64,000 nucleotides of DNA. Source: Euonymus europaeus (Eukaryota; Streptophyta; Magnoliopsida; Celastrales; Celastraceae). Below are positions 37,018 through 50,009 of the stretch, in pieces. The position numbers and the translations under genes are program-made. Where the stretch lies: contig OY756960.1 in assembly GCA_963580455.1 (NCBI GenBank), forward strand, positions 124,001-188,000. The letters run 5' to 3'. Within the stretch, counting starts at the first letter, position 1. Each line of letters opens with the position of its first letter. A model generated the notes under the pieces. The model saw nothing but the letters and a program-made list of their open reading frames with translations. It was not told where the DNA came from and did no database searches.

Positions 37018-39420
37018 GGATCGTAGAGCTCGAAAAGTAGTGTGAAATCAAGCTAAAAATCACCGAATTCAAAACTCGGAGTCAACGGATATTCATAAAA
37101 CCGTTTACGTAAAGAAACCACATTTTGCGGCTAACTAGGTGAAACGAGACCTACTAGCCACGAGTTCTGAAATCAAAATCCGAAAGGCCAGGATTGTAGA
37201 GCTCGTAAAGTAGTGTGAAATCAAGCTAAAAATCACCGAATTCAGAACTCGGAGTCAACGGATATTCCTAAAACCGTTTACGTAAAGAAACCACATTTCG
37301 CGGCTAACTAGGTGAAACGAGACCTAATAGCCACGAGTTCTGAAATCAAAATCCGAAACGCCAGGATTGTAGAGCTCGAAAAGTAGTGTGAAATCAAGCT
37401 AAAAATCACCGAATTCAGAACTCGGAGTCAACGGATATTCCTAAAACCGTTTACGTAAAGAAACCACATTTCGCGGCTAAATAGGTGAAACGGGACCTAC
37501 TAGCCACGAGTTCTGAAATCAAAATCCGAAATTCCAGGATCGTAGAGCTCGAAAATTAGTGTGAAATCAAGCTAAAAATCACCTAATTCAGAACTCGGAG
37601 TCAACCGATATTCATAAAACCGTTTACGTAAAGAAACCACATTTCGCGGCTAACAAGGTGAAACGAGACCAACTAGCCACTAGTTCTGAAATCAAAATCC
37701 GAAACTCCATAATCGTAGAGCTCGAAAAGTAGTGTGAAATCAAGCTAAAAATCACCGAATTCAGAACTCGGAGTCAACGGATATTCCTAAAACCGTTTAC
37801 GTAAAGAAACCACATTTCGCGGCTAACTAGGTGAAACGAGACCTAATAGCCACGAGTTCTGAAATCAAAATCCGAAACGCCAGGATTGTAGAGCTCGAAA
37901 AGTAGTGTGAAATCAAGCTAAAAATCACTGAATTCAGAACTCGGAGTCAACGGATATTCCTAAAACCGTTTACGTAAAGAAACCACATTTCGCGGCTAAC
38001 TAGGTGAAACGAGACCTACTAGCCACGAGTTCTGAAATCAAAATCCGAAAGGCCAGGATCGTAGAGCTCGAAAAGTAGTGTGAAATCAAGCTAAAAATCA
38101 CTGAATTCAGAACTCGGAGTCAACGGATATTCCTAAAACCGTTTACGTAAAGAAACCACATTTCGCGGCTAACTAGGTGAAACGAGACCAACTAGCCACG
38201 AGTTCTGAAATCAAAATCCGAAATTCCAGGATCGTAGAGCTCGAAAATTAGTGTGAAATCAAGCTAAAAATCACCGAATTCAGAACTCGGAGTCAACCGA
38301 TATTCATAAAACCGTTTACGTAAAGAAACCACATTTCGCGGCTAACTAGGTGAAACGAGACCAACTAGCCACTAGTTCTGAAATCAAAATCTGAAACTCC
38401 ATAATCGTAGAGCTCGAAAAGTAGTGTGAAATCAAGCTAAAAATCACCGAATTCAGAACTCGGAGTCAACGTATATTCATAAAACCGTTTACGTAAAGAA
38501 ACCACATTTCGCGGCTAATTGGTGAAACGAGACCAACTAGCCACGAGTTCTGAAATCAAAATCCGAAATTCCAGGATCGTAGAGCTCGAAAAGTAGTGTG
38601 AAATCAAGCTAAAAATCACCGAATTCAAAACTCGGAGTCAACGGATATTCATAAAACCGTTTACGTAAAGAAACCACATTTTGCGGCTAACTAGGTGAAA
38701 CGAGACCTACTAGCCACGAGTTCTGAAATCAAAATCCGAAAGGCCAGGATCGTAGAGCTCGAAAAGTAGTGTGAAATCAAGCTAAAAATCACCGAATTCA
38801 AAACTCGGAGTCAACGGATATTCATAAAACCGTTTACGTAAAGAAACCACATTTTGCGGCTAACTAGGTGAAACGAGACCTACTAGCCACGAGTTCTGAA
38901 ATCAAAATCCGAAAGGCCAGGATTGTAGAGCTCGTAAAGTAGTGTGAAATCAAGCTAAAAATCACCGAATTCAGAACTCGGAGTCAACGGATATTCCTAA
39001 AACCGTTTACGTAAAGAAACCACATTTCGCGGCTAACTAGGTGAAACGAGACCTAATAGCCACGAGTTCTGAAATCAAAATCCGAAACGCCAGGATTGTA
39101 GAGCTCGAAAAGTAGTGTGAAATCAAGCTAAAAATCACCGAATTCAGAACTCGGAGTCAACGGATATTCCTAAAACCGTTTACGTAAAGAAACCACATTT
39201 CGCGGCTAAATAGGTGAAACGGGACCTACTAGCCACGAGTTCTGAAATCAAAATCCGAAATTCCAGGATCGTAGAGCTCGAAAATTAGTGTGAAATCAAG
39301 CTAAAAATCACCGAATTCAGAACTCGGAGTCAACCGATATTCATAAAACCGTTTACGTAAAGAAACCACATTTCGCGGCTAACTAGGTGAAACGAGACCT
39401 ACTAGCCACGAGTTCTGAAA
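37018..39420 (+). repeat. 10-mer higher-order repeat, 1729 bp
   Basis: CTCGTAAAG at 37202 and 38931 and AAACGGGACC at about 37488 and 39217 are each 1729 bp apart, ten monomers minus one base. The deletion is at about 38517, where CTAACTAGG becomes CTAATTGG. The second copy is partial. A neighbouring pair of GGCCAGGATCG copies with TTTTGCGG near 38679 and 38852 is a one-monomer duplication. Confidence 0.85.
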
Positions 39421-40126
39421 TCAAAATCCGAAACTCCATAATCGTAGAGCTCGAAAAGTAGTGTGAAATCAAGCTAAAAATCACCGAATTCAGAACTCGG
39501 AGTCAACCGATATTCATAAAACCGTTTACGTAAAGAAACCACATTTCGCGGCTAACTAGGTGAAACGAGACCAACTAGCCACTAGTTCTGAAATCAAAAT
39601 CTGAAACTCCATAATCGTAGAGCTCGAAAAGTAGTGTGAAATCAAGCTAAAAATCACCGAATTCAGAACTCGGAGTCAACGGATATTCCTAAAACCGTTT
39701 ACGTAAAGAAACCACATTTCGCGGCTAAATAGGTGAAACGAGACCAACTAGCCACGAGTTCTGAAATCAAAATCCGAAATTCCAGGATCGTAGAGCTCGA
39801 AAAGTAGTGTGAAATCAAGCTAAAAATCAACGAATTCAAAACTCGGAGTCAACGGATATTCATAAAACCGTTTACGTAAAGAAACCTCATTTCGCGGCTA
39901 ACTAGGTGAAACGAGACCAACCAGCCACGAGTTCTGAAATCGAAATCCGAAATCCTAGGATTGTAGAGCTCGAAAAGTAGTGTGAAATCAAGCTAAAAAT
40001 CACCGAATTCAGAACTCGGAGTCAACGGATATTCCTAAAACCGTTTACGTAAAGAAACCACATTTCGCGGCTAAATAGGTGAAACGAGACCAACTAGCCA
40101 CGAGTTCTGAAATCAAAATCCGAAAC
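39421..40126 (+). repeat. Alpha monomers leading into the 8-mer series
   Basis: Four monomers carrying CTCCATAATCG, CAACCGATATT, CCACTAGTTC, AATCAACGAATTC (39824 in register) and TCCTAGGATTG. The AATCAACG copy lies 1557 bp (9 monomers) before its counterpart at 41381. It includes a rare ACCAACCAGCC near 39918. Confidence 0.7.
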
Positions 40127-43100
40127 GCTAGGATTCTAGAGCTCAAAAAGTAGTGTGAAATCAAGCTAAAAATCACCGAATTCAGAACTCGGAGTCAACG
40201 GATATTCATAAAACCGTTTACGTAAAGAAACCACATTTCGCGGCTAACTAGGTGAAACGAGACCAACTAGCCACGAGTTCTGAAATCAAAATCCGAAACA
40301 CCAGGATCGTAGAGCTCGAAAATTAGTGTGAAATCAAGCTAAAAATCACCGAATTCAGAACTCGGAGTCAACCGATATTCATAAAACCGTTTACGTAAAG
40401 AAACCACATTTCGCGGCTAACTAGGTGAAACGAGACCAACTAGCCACGAGTTCTGAAGTCAAAATCCGAAACTCCATAATCGTAGAGCTCGAAAAGTAGT
40501 GTGAAATCAAGCTAAAAATCACCGAATTCAGAACTCGGAGTCAACGGATATTCATAAAACCGTTTACGTAAAGAAACCACATTTCGCGACTAACTAGGTG
40601 AAACGAGACCAACTAGCCACGAGTTCTGAAATCAAAATCCGAAACGCCAGGATCGTAGAGCTCGAAAATTAGTGTGAAATCAAGCTAAAAATCACCGAAT
40701 TCAGAACTCGGAGTCAACCGATATTCATAAAACCGTTTACGTAAAGAAACCACATTTCGCGGCTAACTAGGTGAAACGAGACCAACTAGCCACTAGTTCT
40801 GAAATCAAAATCCGAAACTCCATAATCGTAGAGCTCGAAAATTAGTGTGAAATCAAGCTAAAAATCACCGAATTCAGAACTCGGAGTCAACGTATATTCA
40901 TAAAACCGTTTACGTAAAGAAACCACATTTCGCGGCTAACTAGGTGAAACGAGACCAACTAGCCACGAGTTCTGAAATCAAAATCCGAAATTCCAGGATC
41001 GTAGAGCTCGAAAAGTAGTGTGAAATCAAGCTAAAAATCACCGAATTCAAAACTCGGAGTCAACGGATATTCATAAAACCGTTTACGTAAAGAAACCTCA
41101 TTTCGCGGCTAACTAGGTGAAACGAGACCAACTAGCCACGAGTTCTGAAATCGAAATCCGAAATCCTAGGATTGTAGAGCTCGAAAAGTAGTGTGAAATC
41201 AAGCTAAAAATCACCGAATTCAGAACTCGGAGTCAACGGATATTCCTAAAACCGTTTACGTAAAGAAACCACATTTCGCGGCTAAATAGGTGAAACGAGA
41301 CCAACTAGCCACGAGTTCTGAAATCAAAATCCGAAATTCCAGGATCGTAGAGCTCGAAAAGTAGTGTGAAATCAAGCTAAAAATCAACGAATTCAAAACT
41401 CGGAGTCAACGGATATTCATAAAACCGTTTACGTAAAGAAACCTCATTTCGCGGCTAACTAGGTGAAACGAGACCAACTAGCCACGAGTTCTGAAATCAA
41501 AATCCGAAACGCTTGGATTCTAGAGCTCAAAAAGTAGTGTGAAATCAAGCTAAAAATCACCGAATTCAGAACTCGGAGTCAACGGATATTCATAAAACCG
41601 TTTACGTAAAGAAACCACATTTCGCGGCTAACTAGGTGAAACGAGACCAACTAGCCACGAGTTCTGAAATCAAAATCCGAAACACCAGGATCGTAGAGCT
41701 CGAAAATTAGTGTGAAATCAAGCTAAAAATCACCGAATTCAGAACTCGGAGTCAACCGATATTCATAAAACCGTTTACGTAAAGAAACCACATTTCGCGG
41801 CTAACTAGGTGAAACGAGACCAACTAGCCACGAGTTCTGAAGTCAAAATCCGAAACTCCATAATCGTAGAGCTCGAAAAGTAGTGTGAAATCAAGCTAAA
41901 AATCACCGAATTCAGAACTCGGAGTCAACGGATATTCATAAAACCGTTTACGTAAAGAAACCACATTTCGCGACTAACTAGGTGAAACGAGACCAACTAG
42001 CCACGAGTTCTGAAATCAAAATCCGAAACGCCAGGATCGTAGAGCTCGAAAATTAGTGTGAAATCAAGCTAAAAATCACCGAATTCAGAACTCGGAGTCA
42101 ACCGATATTCATAAAACCGTTTACGTAAAGAAACCACATTTCGCGGCTAACTAGGTGAAACGAGACCAACTAGCCACTAGTTCTGAAATCAAAATCCGAA
42201 ACTCCATAATCGTAGAGCTCGAAAAGTAGTGTGAAATCAAGCTAAAAATCACCGAATTCAGAACTCGGAGTCAACGTATATTCATAAAACCGTTTACGTA
42301 AAGAAACCACATTTCGCGGCTAACTAGGTGAAACGAGACCAACTAGCCACGAGTTCTGAAATCAAAATCCGAAATTCCAGGATCGTAGAGCTCGAAAAGT
42401 AGTGTGAAATCAAGCTAAAAATCACCGAATTCAAAACTCGGAGTCAACGGATATTCATAAAACCGTTTACGTAAAGAAACCTCATTTCGCGGCTAACTAG
42501 GTGAAACGAGACCAACTAGCCACGAGTTCTGAAATCGAAATCCGAAATCCTAGGATTGTAGAGCTCGAAAAGTAGTGTGAAATCAAGCTAAAAATCACCG
42601 AATTCAGAACTCGGAGTCAACGGATATTCCTAAAACCGTTTACGTAAAGAAACCACATTTCGCGGCTAAATAGGTGAAACGAGACCAACTAGCCACGAGT
42701 TCTGAAATCAAAATCCGAAATTCCAGGATCGTAGAGCTCGAAAAGTAGTGTGAAATCAAGCTAAAAATCAACGAATTCAAAACTCGGAGTCAACGGATAT
42801 TCATAAAACCGTTTACGTAAAGAAACCTCATTTCGCGGCTAACTAGGTGAAACGAGACCAACTAGCCACGAGTTCTGAAATCAAAATCCGAAACGCTTGG
42901 ATTCTAGAGCTCAAAAAGTAGTGTGAAATCAAGCTAAAAATCACCGAATTCAGAACTCGGAGTCAACGGATATTCATAAAACCGTTTACGTAAAGAAACC
43001 ACATTTCGCGACTAACTAGGTGAAACGAGACCAACTAGCCACGAGTTCTGAAATCGAAATCCGAAATCCTAGGATTTTAGAGCTCGAAAAGTAGTGTGAA

Positions 43101-43240
43101 ATCAAGCTAAAAATCACCGAATTCAGAACTCGGAGTCAACGGATATTCCTAAAACCGTTTACGTAAAGAAACCACATTTCGCGGCTAAATAGGTGAAACG
43201 AGACCAACTAGCCACGAGTTCTGAAATCAAAATCCGAAAC
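40127..43240 (+). repeat. 8-mer higher-order repeat, 1384 bp, two copies plus part
   Basis: CGCTAGGATTC/CGCTTGGATTC monomers at 40127, 41511 and 42895 are each 1384 bp (8 x 173) apart, and AATCAACG at 41381 and 42765 agrees. The unit order is CGCT(A/T)GG, CACCAGG, CTCCAT with GAAGTC before it, CGCCAGG, CTCCAT with CCACTAG before it, TTCCAGG, TCCTAGG, TTCCAGG with AATCAACG. The CGCTTGG change is present only from copy 2 onward, so it arose before the last duplication. A 2-mer step (346 bp) follows at 43241. Confidence 0.88.
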
Positions 43241-43549
43241 GCTTGGATTCTAGAGCTCAAAAAGTAGTGTGAAATCAAGCTAAAAATCACCGAATTCAGA
43301 ACTCGGAGTCAACGGATATTCATAAAACCGTTTACGTAAAGAAACCACATTTCGCGGCTAACTAGGTGAAACGAGACCAACTAGCCACGAGTTCTGAAAT
43401 CAAAATCCGAAACACCAGGATCGTAGAGCTCGAAAATTAGTGTGAAATCAAGCTAAAAATCACCGAATTCAGAACTCGGAGTCAACCGATATTCATAAAA
43501 CCGTATACGTAAAGAAACCACATTTCGCGGCTAACTAGGTGAAACGAGA
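43241..43549 (+). repeat. Short continuation of the 8-mer series before a family switch
   Basis: Holds CGCTTGGATTC then a CACCAGGATCG copy with the private CCGTATACG at 43501. The same private change occurs at 44712, 1211 bp (7 x 173) later, so the two sites bracket the beta-like cassette. Confidence 0.75.
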
Positions 43550-44300
43550 CCTACTAGCCACGAGTTCTGAAGTCAAAATCCGAAACGCCAAGATTGTAGA
43601 GCTCGAAAAGTAGTGTGAAATCAAGCTGAAAATCACCGAATTCAGAACTCGGAGTCAATGGATATTCATAAAACCGTTTACGTGAAGAAACCACATTTCG
43701 CGGCTAACTAGGTGAAACGAGACCTAATGGCCACGAGTTCTGAAATCAAAATCCGAAACACCAGGATTGTAGAGCTCGAAAATTAGTGTGAAATCAAGCT
43801 AAAAATCACCGAATTCAGAACTCGGAGTCAACGGATATTCATGAAACCGTTTACGTAAAGAAACCACATTTCGCGGCTAACTAGGTGAAACGAGACCTAC
43901 TAGCCACTAGTTCTGAAATCAAAATCCGAAAAGCCAAGATTATAGAGCTCGAAAAGTAGTGTGAAATCAAGCTAAAAATCACCGAATTCAGAACTCGGAG
44001 TCAACGGATATTCATAAAACCGTTTACGTAAAGAAACCACATTTCGCGGCTAACTAGGTGAAACGAGACCTACTAGCCACGAGTTCTGAAATCAAAATCC
44101 GAAAAACCAGGATCGTAGAGCTCGAAAAGTAGTGTGTAATCAAGCTAAAAATCACCGAATTCAAAACTCGGAGTCAACGGATATTCATAAAACCGTTTAC
44201 GTAAAGAAACCACATTTCGCGGCTAACTAGGTGAAACGAGACCAACCAGCCACGAGTTCTGAAATCAAAATCCGAAAGGCCAAGATTATAGAGCTCGAAA
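43550..44300 (+). repeat. Beta-like cassette of ~4 monomers inside alpha
   Basis: Monomers starting at 43597, 43770, 43943 and 44116 carry, in order, ACGTGAAGAAACC with CCTAATGG, CATGAAACC, AAGCCAAGATTATAG, and GTAATC with ACCAACCAGCC. These variants otherwise belong to 6.6-8.9 kb and 46.8-48.6 kb. Alpha monomers resume at about 44289 with ATTCCTAAAACC and AAATAGG. Register is kept at both edges. Confidence 0.75.
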
Positions 44301-46430
44301 AGTAGTGTGAAATCAAGCTAAAAATCACCGAATTCAGAACTCGGAGTCAACGGATATTCCTAAAACCGTTTACGTAAAGAAACCACATTTCGCGGCTAAA
44401 TAGGTGAAACGAGACCAACTAGCCACGAGTTCTGAAATCAAAATCCGAAACGCTAGGATTCTAGAGCTCAAAAAGTAGTGTGAAATCAAGCTAAAAATCA
44501 CCGAATTCAGAACTCGGAGTCAACGGATATTCATAAAACCGTTTACGTAAAGAAACCACATTTCGCGGCTAACTAGGTGAAACGAGACCAACTAGCCACG
44601 AGTTCTGAAATCAAAATCCGAAACACCAGGATCGTAGAGCTCGAAAATTAGTGTGAAATCAAGCTAAAAATCACCGAATTCAGAACTCGGAGTCAACCGA
44701 TATTCATAAAACCGTATACGTAAAGAAACCACATTTCGCGGCTAACTAGGTGAAACGAGACCAACTAGCCACGAGTTCTGAAGTCAAAATCCGAAACTCC
44801 ATAATCGTAGAGCTCGAAAAGTAGTGTGAAATCAAGCTAAAAATCACCGAATTCAGAACTCGGAGTCAACGGATATTCATAAAACCGTTTACGTAAAGAA
44901 ACCACATTTCGCGACTAACTAGGTGAAACGAGACCAACTAGCCACGAGTTCTGAAATCAAAATCCGAAACGCCAGGATCGTAGAGCTCGAAAATTAGTGT
45001 GAAATCAAGCTAAAAATCACCGAATTCAGAACTCGGAGTCAACCGATATTCATAAAACCGTTTACGTAAAGAAACCACATTTCGCGGCTAACTAGGTGAA
45101 ACGAGACCAACTAGCCACTAGTTCTGAAATCAAAATCCGAAACTCCATAATCGTAGAGCTCGAAAAGTAGTGTGAAATCAAGCTAAAAATCACCGAATTC
45201 AGAACTCGGAGTCAACGGATATTCATAAAACCGTTTACGTAAAGAAACCACATTTCGCGGCTAACTAGGTGAAACGAGACCAACTAGCCACGAGTTCTAA
45301 AATCAAAATCCGAAACACCAGGATCGTAGAGCTCGAAAATTAGTGTGAAATCAAGCTAAAAATCACCGAATTCAGAACTCGGAGTCAACCGATATTCATA
45401 AAACCGTTTACGTAAAGAAACCACATTTCGCGGCTAACTAGGTGAAACGAGACCAACTAGCCACGAGTTCTGAAGTCAAAATCCGAAACTCCATAATCGT
45501 AGAGCTCGAAAAGTAGTGTGAAATCAAGCTAAAAATCACCGAATTCAGAACTCGGAGTCAACGGATATTCATAAAACCGTTTACGTAAAGAAACCACATT
45601 TCGCGACTAACTAGGTGAAACGAGACCAACTAGCCACGAGTTCTGAAATCGAAATCCGAAATCCTAGGATTGTAGAGCTCGAAAAGTAGTGTGAAATCAA
45701 GCTAAAAATCACCGAATTCAGAACTCGGAGTCAACGGATATTCCTAAAACCGTTTACGTAAAGAAACCACATTTCGCGGCTAAATAGGTGAAACGAGACC
45801 AACTAGCCACGAGTTCTAAAATCAAAATCCGAAACACCAGGATCGTAGAGCTCGAAAATTAGTGTGAAATCAAGCTAAAAATCACCGAATTCAGAACTCG
45901 GAGTCAACCGATATTCATAAAACCGTTTACGTAAAGAAACCACATTTCGCGGCTAACTAGGTGAAACGAGACCAACTAGCCACGAGTTCTGAAGTCAAAA
46001 TCCGAAACTCCATAATCGTAGAGCTCGAAAAGTAGTGTGAAATCAAGCTAAAAATCACCGAATTCAGAACTCGGAGTCAACGGATATTCATAAAACCGTT
46101 TACGTAAAGAAACCACATTTCGCGACTAACTAGGTGAAACGAGACCAACTAGCCACGAGTTCTGAAATCAAAATCCGAAACGCCAGGATCGTAGAGCTCG
46201 AAAATTAGTGTGAAATCAAGCTAAAAATCACCGAATTCAGAACTCGGAGTCAACCTATATTCATAAAACCGTTTACGTAAAGAAACCACATTTCGCGGCT
46301 AACTAGGTGAAACGAGACCAACTAGCCACTAGTTCTGAAATCAAAATCCGAAACTCCATAATCGTAGAGCTCGAAAAGTAGTGTGAAATCAAGCTAAAAA
46401 TCACCGAATTCAGAACTCGGAGTCAACCGA
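44301..46430 (+). repeat. Alpha monomers with 7-mer and 3-mer local duplications
   Basis: CCGTATACG at 43501 and 44712 are seven monomers apart. ACGAGTTCTAAAATC near 45290 and 45809 are 519 bp (three monomers) apart. The usual alternation of CACCAGGATCG, GAAGTC then CTCCATAATCG, and CGCGAC continues. A CAACCTATATTC variant lies near 46252. No gene. Confidence 0.78.
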
Positions 46431-47189
46431 TATTCATAAAACCGTTTACGTAAAGAAACCACATTTCGCGGCTAACTAGGTGAAACGAGACCTACTAGCC
46501 ACAAGTTCTGAAATCAAAATCCGAAAAACCAGGATTGTAGAGCTCGAAAAGTAGTGTGAAATCAAGCTAAAAATCACCGAATTCAGAACTCGGAGTCAAC
46601 GGATATTCATAAAACCGTTTACGTAAAGAAACCACATTTCGCGGCTAACTAGGTGAAACGAGACCAACTAGCCACGAGTTCTGAAATCGAAATCCGAAAT
46701 GCCAGGATAGTAGAGCTCGAAAAATAGTGTGAAATCAAGCTAAAAATCACCGAATTCAGAACTCGTAGTCAAAGGATATTCATAAAATCGTTTACGTAAA
46801 GAAACCACATTTCGCGGCTAACTAGGTGAAACGAGACCTACTAGCCACAAGTTCTGAAATCAAAATCCGAAAAACCAGGATTGTAGAGCTCGAAAAGTAG
46901 TGTGTAATCAAGCTAAAAATCACCGAATTCAGAACTCGGAGTCAACGGATATTCATAAAACCGTTTACGTAAAGAAACCACATTTCGCGGCTAACTAGGT
47001 GAAATGAGACCTACTAGCCACGAGTTCTGAAATCAAAATCCCAAACGCCAAGATTGTAGAGCTCGAAAAGTAGTGTGAAATCAAGCTAAAAATCACCGAA
47101 TTCAGAACTCGGAGTCAATGGATATTCATAAAACCGTTTACGTGAAGAAACCACATTTCGCGGCTAACTAGTTGAAACGAGACCTAATA
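46431..47189 (+). repeat. Beta family resumes
   Basis: The series from here matches 8.5-9 kb: CCACAAGTTC, AACCAGGATTG with GTAATC, then CCCAAACGCC, ACGTGAAG and CTAGTTGAAACG. CTAGTTGAAACG at 47168 corresponds to 8943, an offset of 38,225 bp = 221 periods minus 8. Private changes include AAAATAGTG near 46722 and GTAGTCAAAGG near 46765. Confidence 0.8.
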
Positions 47190-50009
47190 GCCACGAGTTC
47201 TGAAATCAAAATCCGAAACACCAGGATTGTAGAGCTCGAAAATTAGTGTGAAATCAAGCTAAAAATCACCGAATTCAGAACTCGGAGTCAACGGATATTC
47301 ATGAAACCGTTTACGTAAAGAAACCACATTTCGCGGCTAACTAGGTGAAAGGAGACCTACTAGCCACGAGTTCTGAAATCAAAATCCGAAACTCCATAAT
47401 CGTAGAGCTCGAAAAGTAGTGTGAAATCAAGCTAAAAATCACCGAATTCAGAACTCGGAGTCAACGGATATTCATAAAACCGTTTACGTAAAGAAACCAC
47501 ATTTCGCTGCTAACTAGGTGAAACGAGACCAACTAGCCACGAGTTCTGAAATCAAAATCCGAAACACCAGGATCGTAGAGCTCGAAAATTAGTGTGAAAT
47601 CAAGCTAAAAATCACCGAATTCAGAACTCGGAGTCAACCGATATTCATAAAACCGTTTACGTAAAGAAACCACATTTCGCGGCTAACTAGGTGAAACGAG
47701 ACCAACTAGCCACGAGTTCTGAAGTCAAAATCCGAAACTCCATAATCGTAGAGCTCGAAAAGTAGTGTGAAATCAAGCTAAAAATCACCGAATTCAGAAC
47801 TCGGAGTCAACGGATATTCATAAAACTGTTTACGTAAAGAAACCACATTTCGCTGCTAACTAGGTGAAACGAGACCAACTCGCCACGAGTTCTGAAATCA
47901 AAATCCGTAACGCGAGGATCGTAGAGCTCGAAAATTAGTGTGAAATCAACTAAAAATCACCGAATTCAGAACTCGGAGTCAACCGATATTCATAAAACCG
48001 TTTACGTAAAGAAACCACATTTCGCGGCTAACTAGGTGAAACGAGACCAACAAGCCACGAGTTCTGAAATCCAAATCCGAAACTCCATAATCGTAGAGCT
48101 CGAAAAGTAGTGTGAAATCAAGCTAAAAATCACCGAATTCAGAACTCGGAGTCAACGGATATTCATAAAACCGTTTACGTAAAGAAACCACATTTCGCGG
48201 CTAACTAGGTGAAACGAGAAAAACTAGCCACGAGTTCTGAAATCAAAATCCGAAACACCAGTATCGTAGAGCTCGAAAAGTAGTGTGAAATCAAGCTAAA
48301 AATCACCGAATTCAGAACTCGGAGTCAATGGATATTCATAAAACCGTTTACGTAAAGAAACCACATTTCGCGGCTAACTAGGTGAAACGAGACCTAATAG
48401 CCACGAGTTCTGAAATCAAAATCCGAAACACCAGGATTTTAGAGCTCGAAAATTAGTGTGAAATCAAGCTAAAAATCACCGAATTCAGAACTCGGAGTCA
48501 ACGGATATTCATGAAACCGTTTACGTAAAGAAACCACATTTCGCGGCTAACTTGGTGAAAGGAGACCTACTAGCCACGAGTTCTGAAATCAAAATCCGAA
48601 ACTCCATAATCGTAGAGCTCGAAAAGTAGTGTGAAATCAAGCTAAAAATTACCGAATTCAGAACTCGGAGTCAACGGATATTCATAAAACCGTTTACGTA
48701 AAGAAACCACATTTCGCTGCTAACTAGGTGAAACGAGACCAACTAGCCACGAATTCTGAAATCAAAATCCGAAACACCAGGATCGTAGAGCTCGAAAATT
48801 AGTGTGAAATCAAGCTAAAAATCACCGAATTCAGAACTCGGAGTCAACCGATATTCATAAAACCGTTTACGTAAAGAAACCACATTTCGCGGCTAACTAG
48901 GTGAAACGAGACCAACTAGCCACGAGTTCTGAAGTCAAAATCCGAAACTCCATAATCGTAGAGCTCAAAAAGTAGTGTGAAATGAAGCTAAAAATCACCG
49001 AATTCAGAACTTGGAGTCAACGGATATTCATAAAACCGTTTACGTAAAGAAACCACATTTCGCTGCTAACTAGGTGAAACGAGACCAACTCGCCACGAGT
49101 TCTGAAATCAAAATCCGAAACGCGAGGATCGTAGAGCTCGAAAATTAGTGTGAAATCAACTAAAAATCACCGAATTCAAAACTCGGAGTCAACCGATATT
49201 CATAAAACCGTTTACGTAAAGAAACAACATTTCGCGGCTAACTAGGTGAAACGAGACCAACTAGCCACGAGTTCTGAAATCAAAATCCGAAACTCCATAA
49301 TCGTAGAGCTCGAAAAGTAGTGTGAAATCAAGCTAAAAATCACCGAATTCAGAACTCGGAGTCAACGGATATTCATAAAACCGTTTACGTAAAGAAACCA
49401 CATTTTGCGGCTAACTAGGTGAAACGAGACAAACTAGCCACGAGTTCTGAAATCAAAATCCGAAACACCAGGATCGTAGAGCTCGAAAAGTAGTGTGAAA
49501 TCAAGCTAAAATCACCGAATTCAGAACTCGGAGTCAATGGATATTCATAAAACCGTTTACGTAAAGAAACCACATTTCGCGGCTAAGTAGGTGAAACGAG
49601 ACCAACTAGCCACGAGTTCTGAAATCAAAATCCGAAACTCCATAATCGTAGAGCTCGAAAAGTAGTGTGAAATCAAGCTAAAAATCACTGAATTCAGAAC
49701 TCGGAGTCAACGGATATTCATAAAACCGTTTACGTAAAGAAACCACATTTCGCTGCTAACTAGGTGAAACGAGACCAACTAGCCACGAGTTCTGAAATCA
49801 AAATCCGAAACACCAGGATCGTAGAGCTCGAAAATTAGTGTGAAATCAAGCTAAAAATCACCGAATTCAGAACTCGGAGTCAACCGATATTCATAAAACC
49901 GTTTACGTAAAGAAACCACATTTCGCGGCTAACTAGGTGAAACGAGACCAACTAGCCACGAGTTCTGAAGTCAAAATCCGAAACTCCATAATCGTAGAGC
50001 TCGAAAAGT
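47190..50009 (+). repeat. 7-mer higher-order repeat, 1210 bp, then a 6-mer step
   Basis: ATGAAACCGT at 47301 and 48511 and GAGACCAACTCG at 47871 and 49081 are 1210 bp apart, seven monomers with one 172-bp member (deletions near 47948 and 49151). The next CAACTCGCC, at 50122, is 1036 bp from 49086, six monomers minus two bases, the second base lost at about 49508 (GCTAAAATCACC). The repeat length therefore shrinks by one monomer across the series. Confidence 0.85.
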
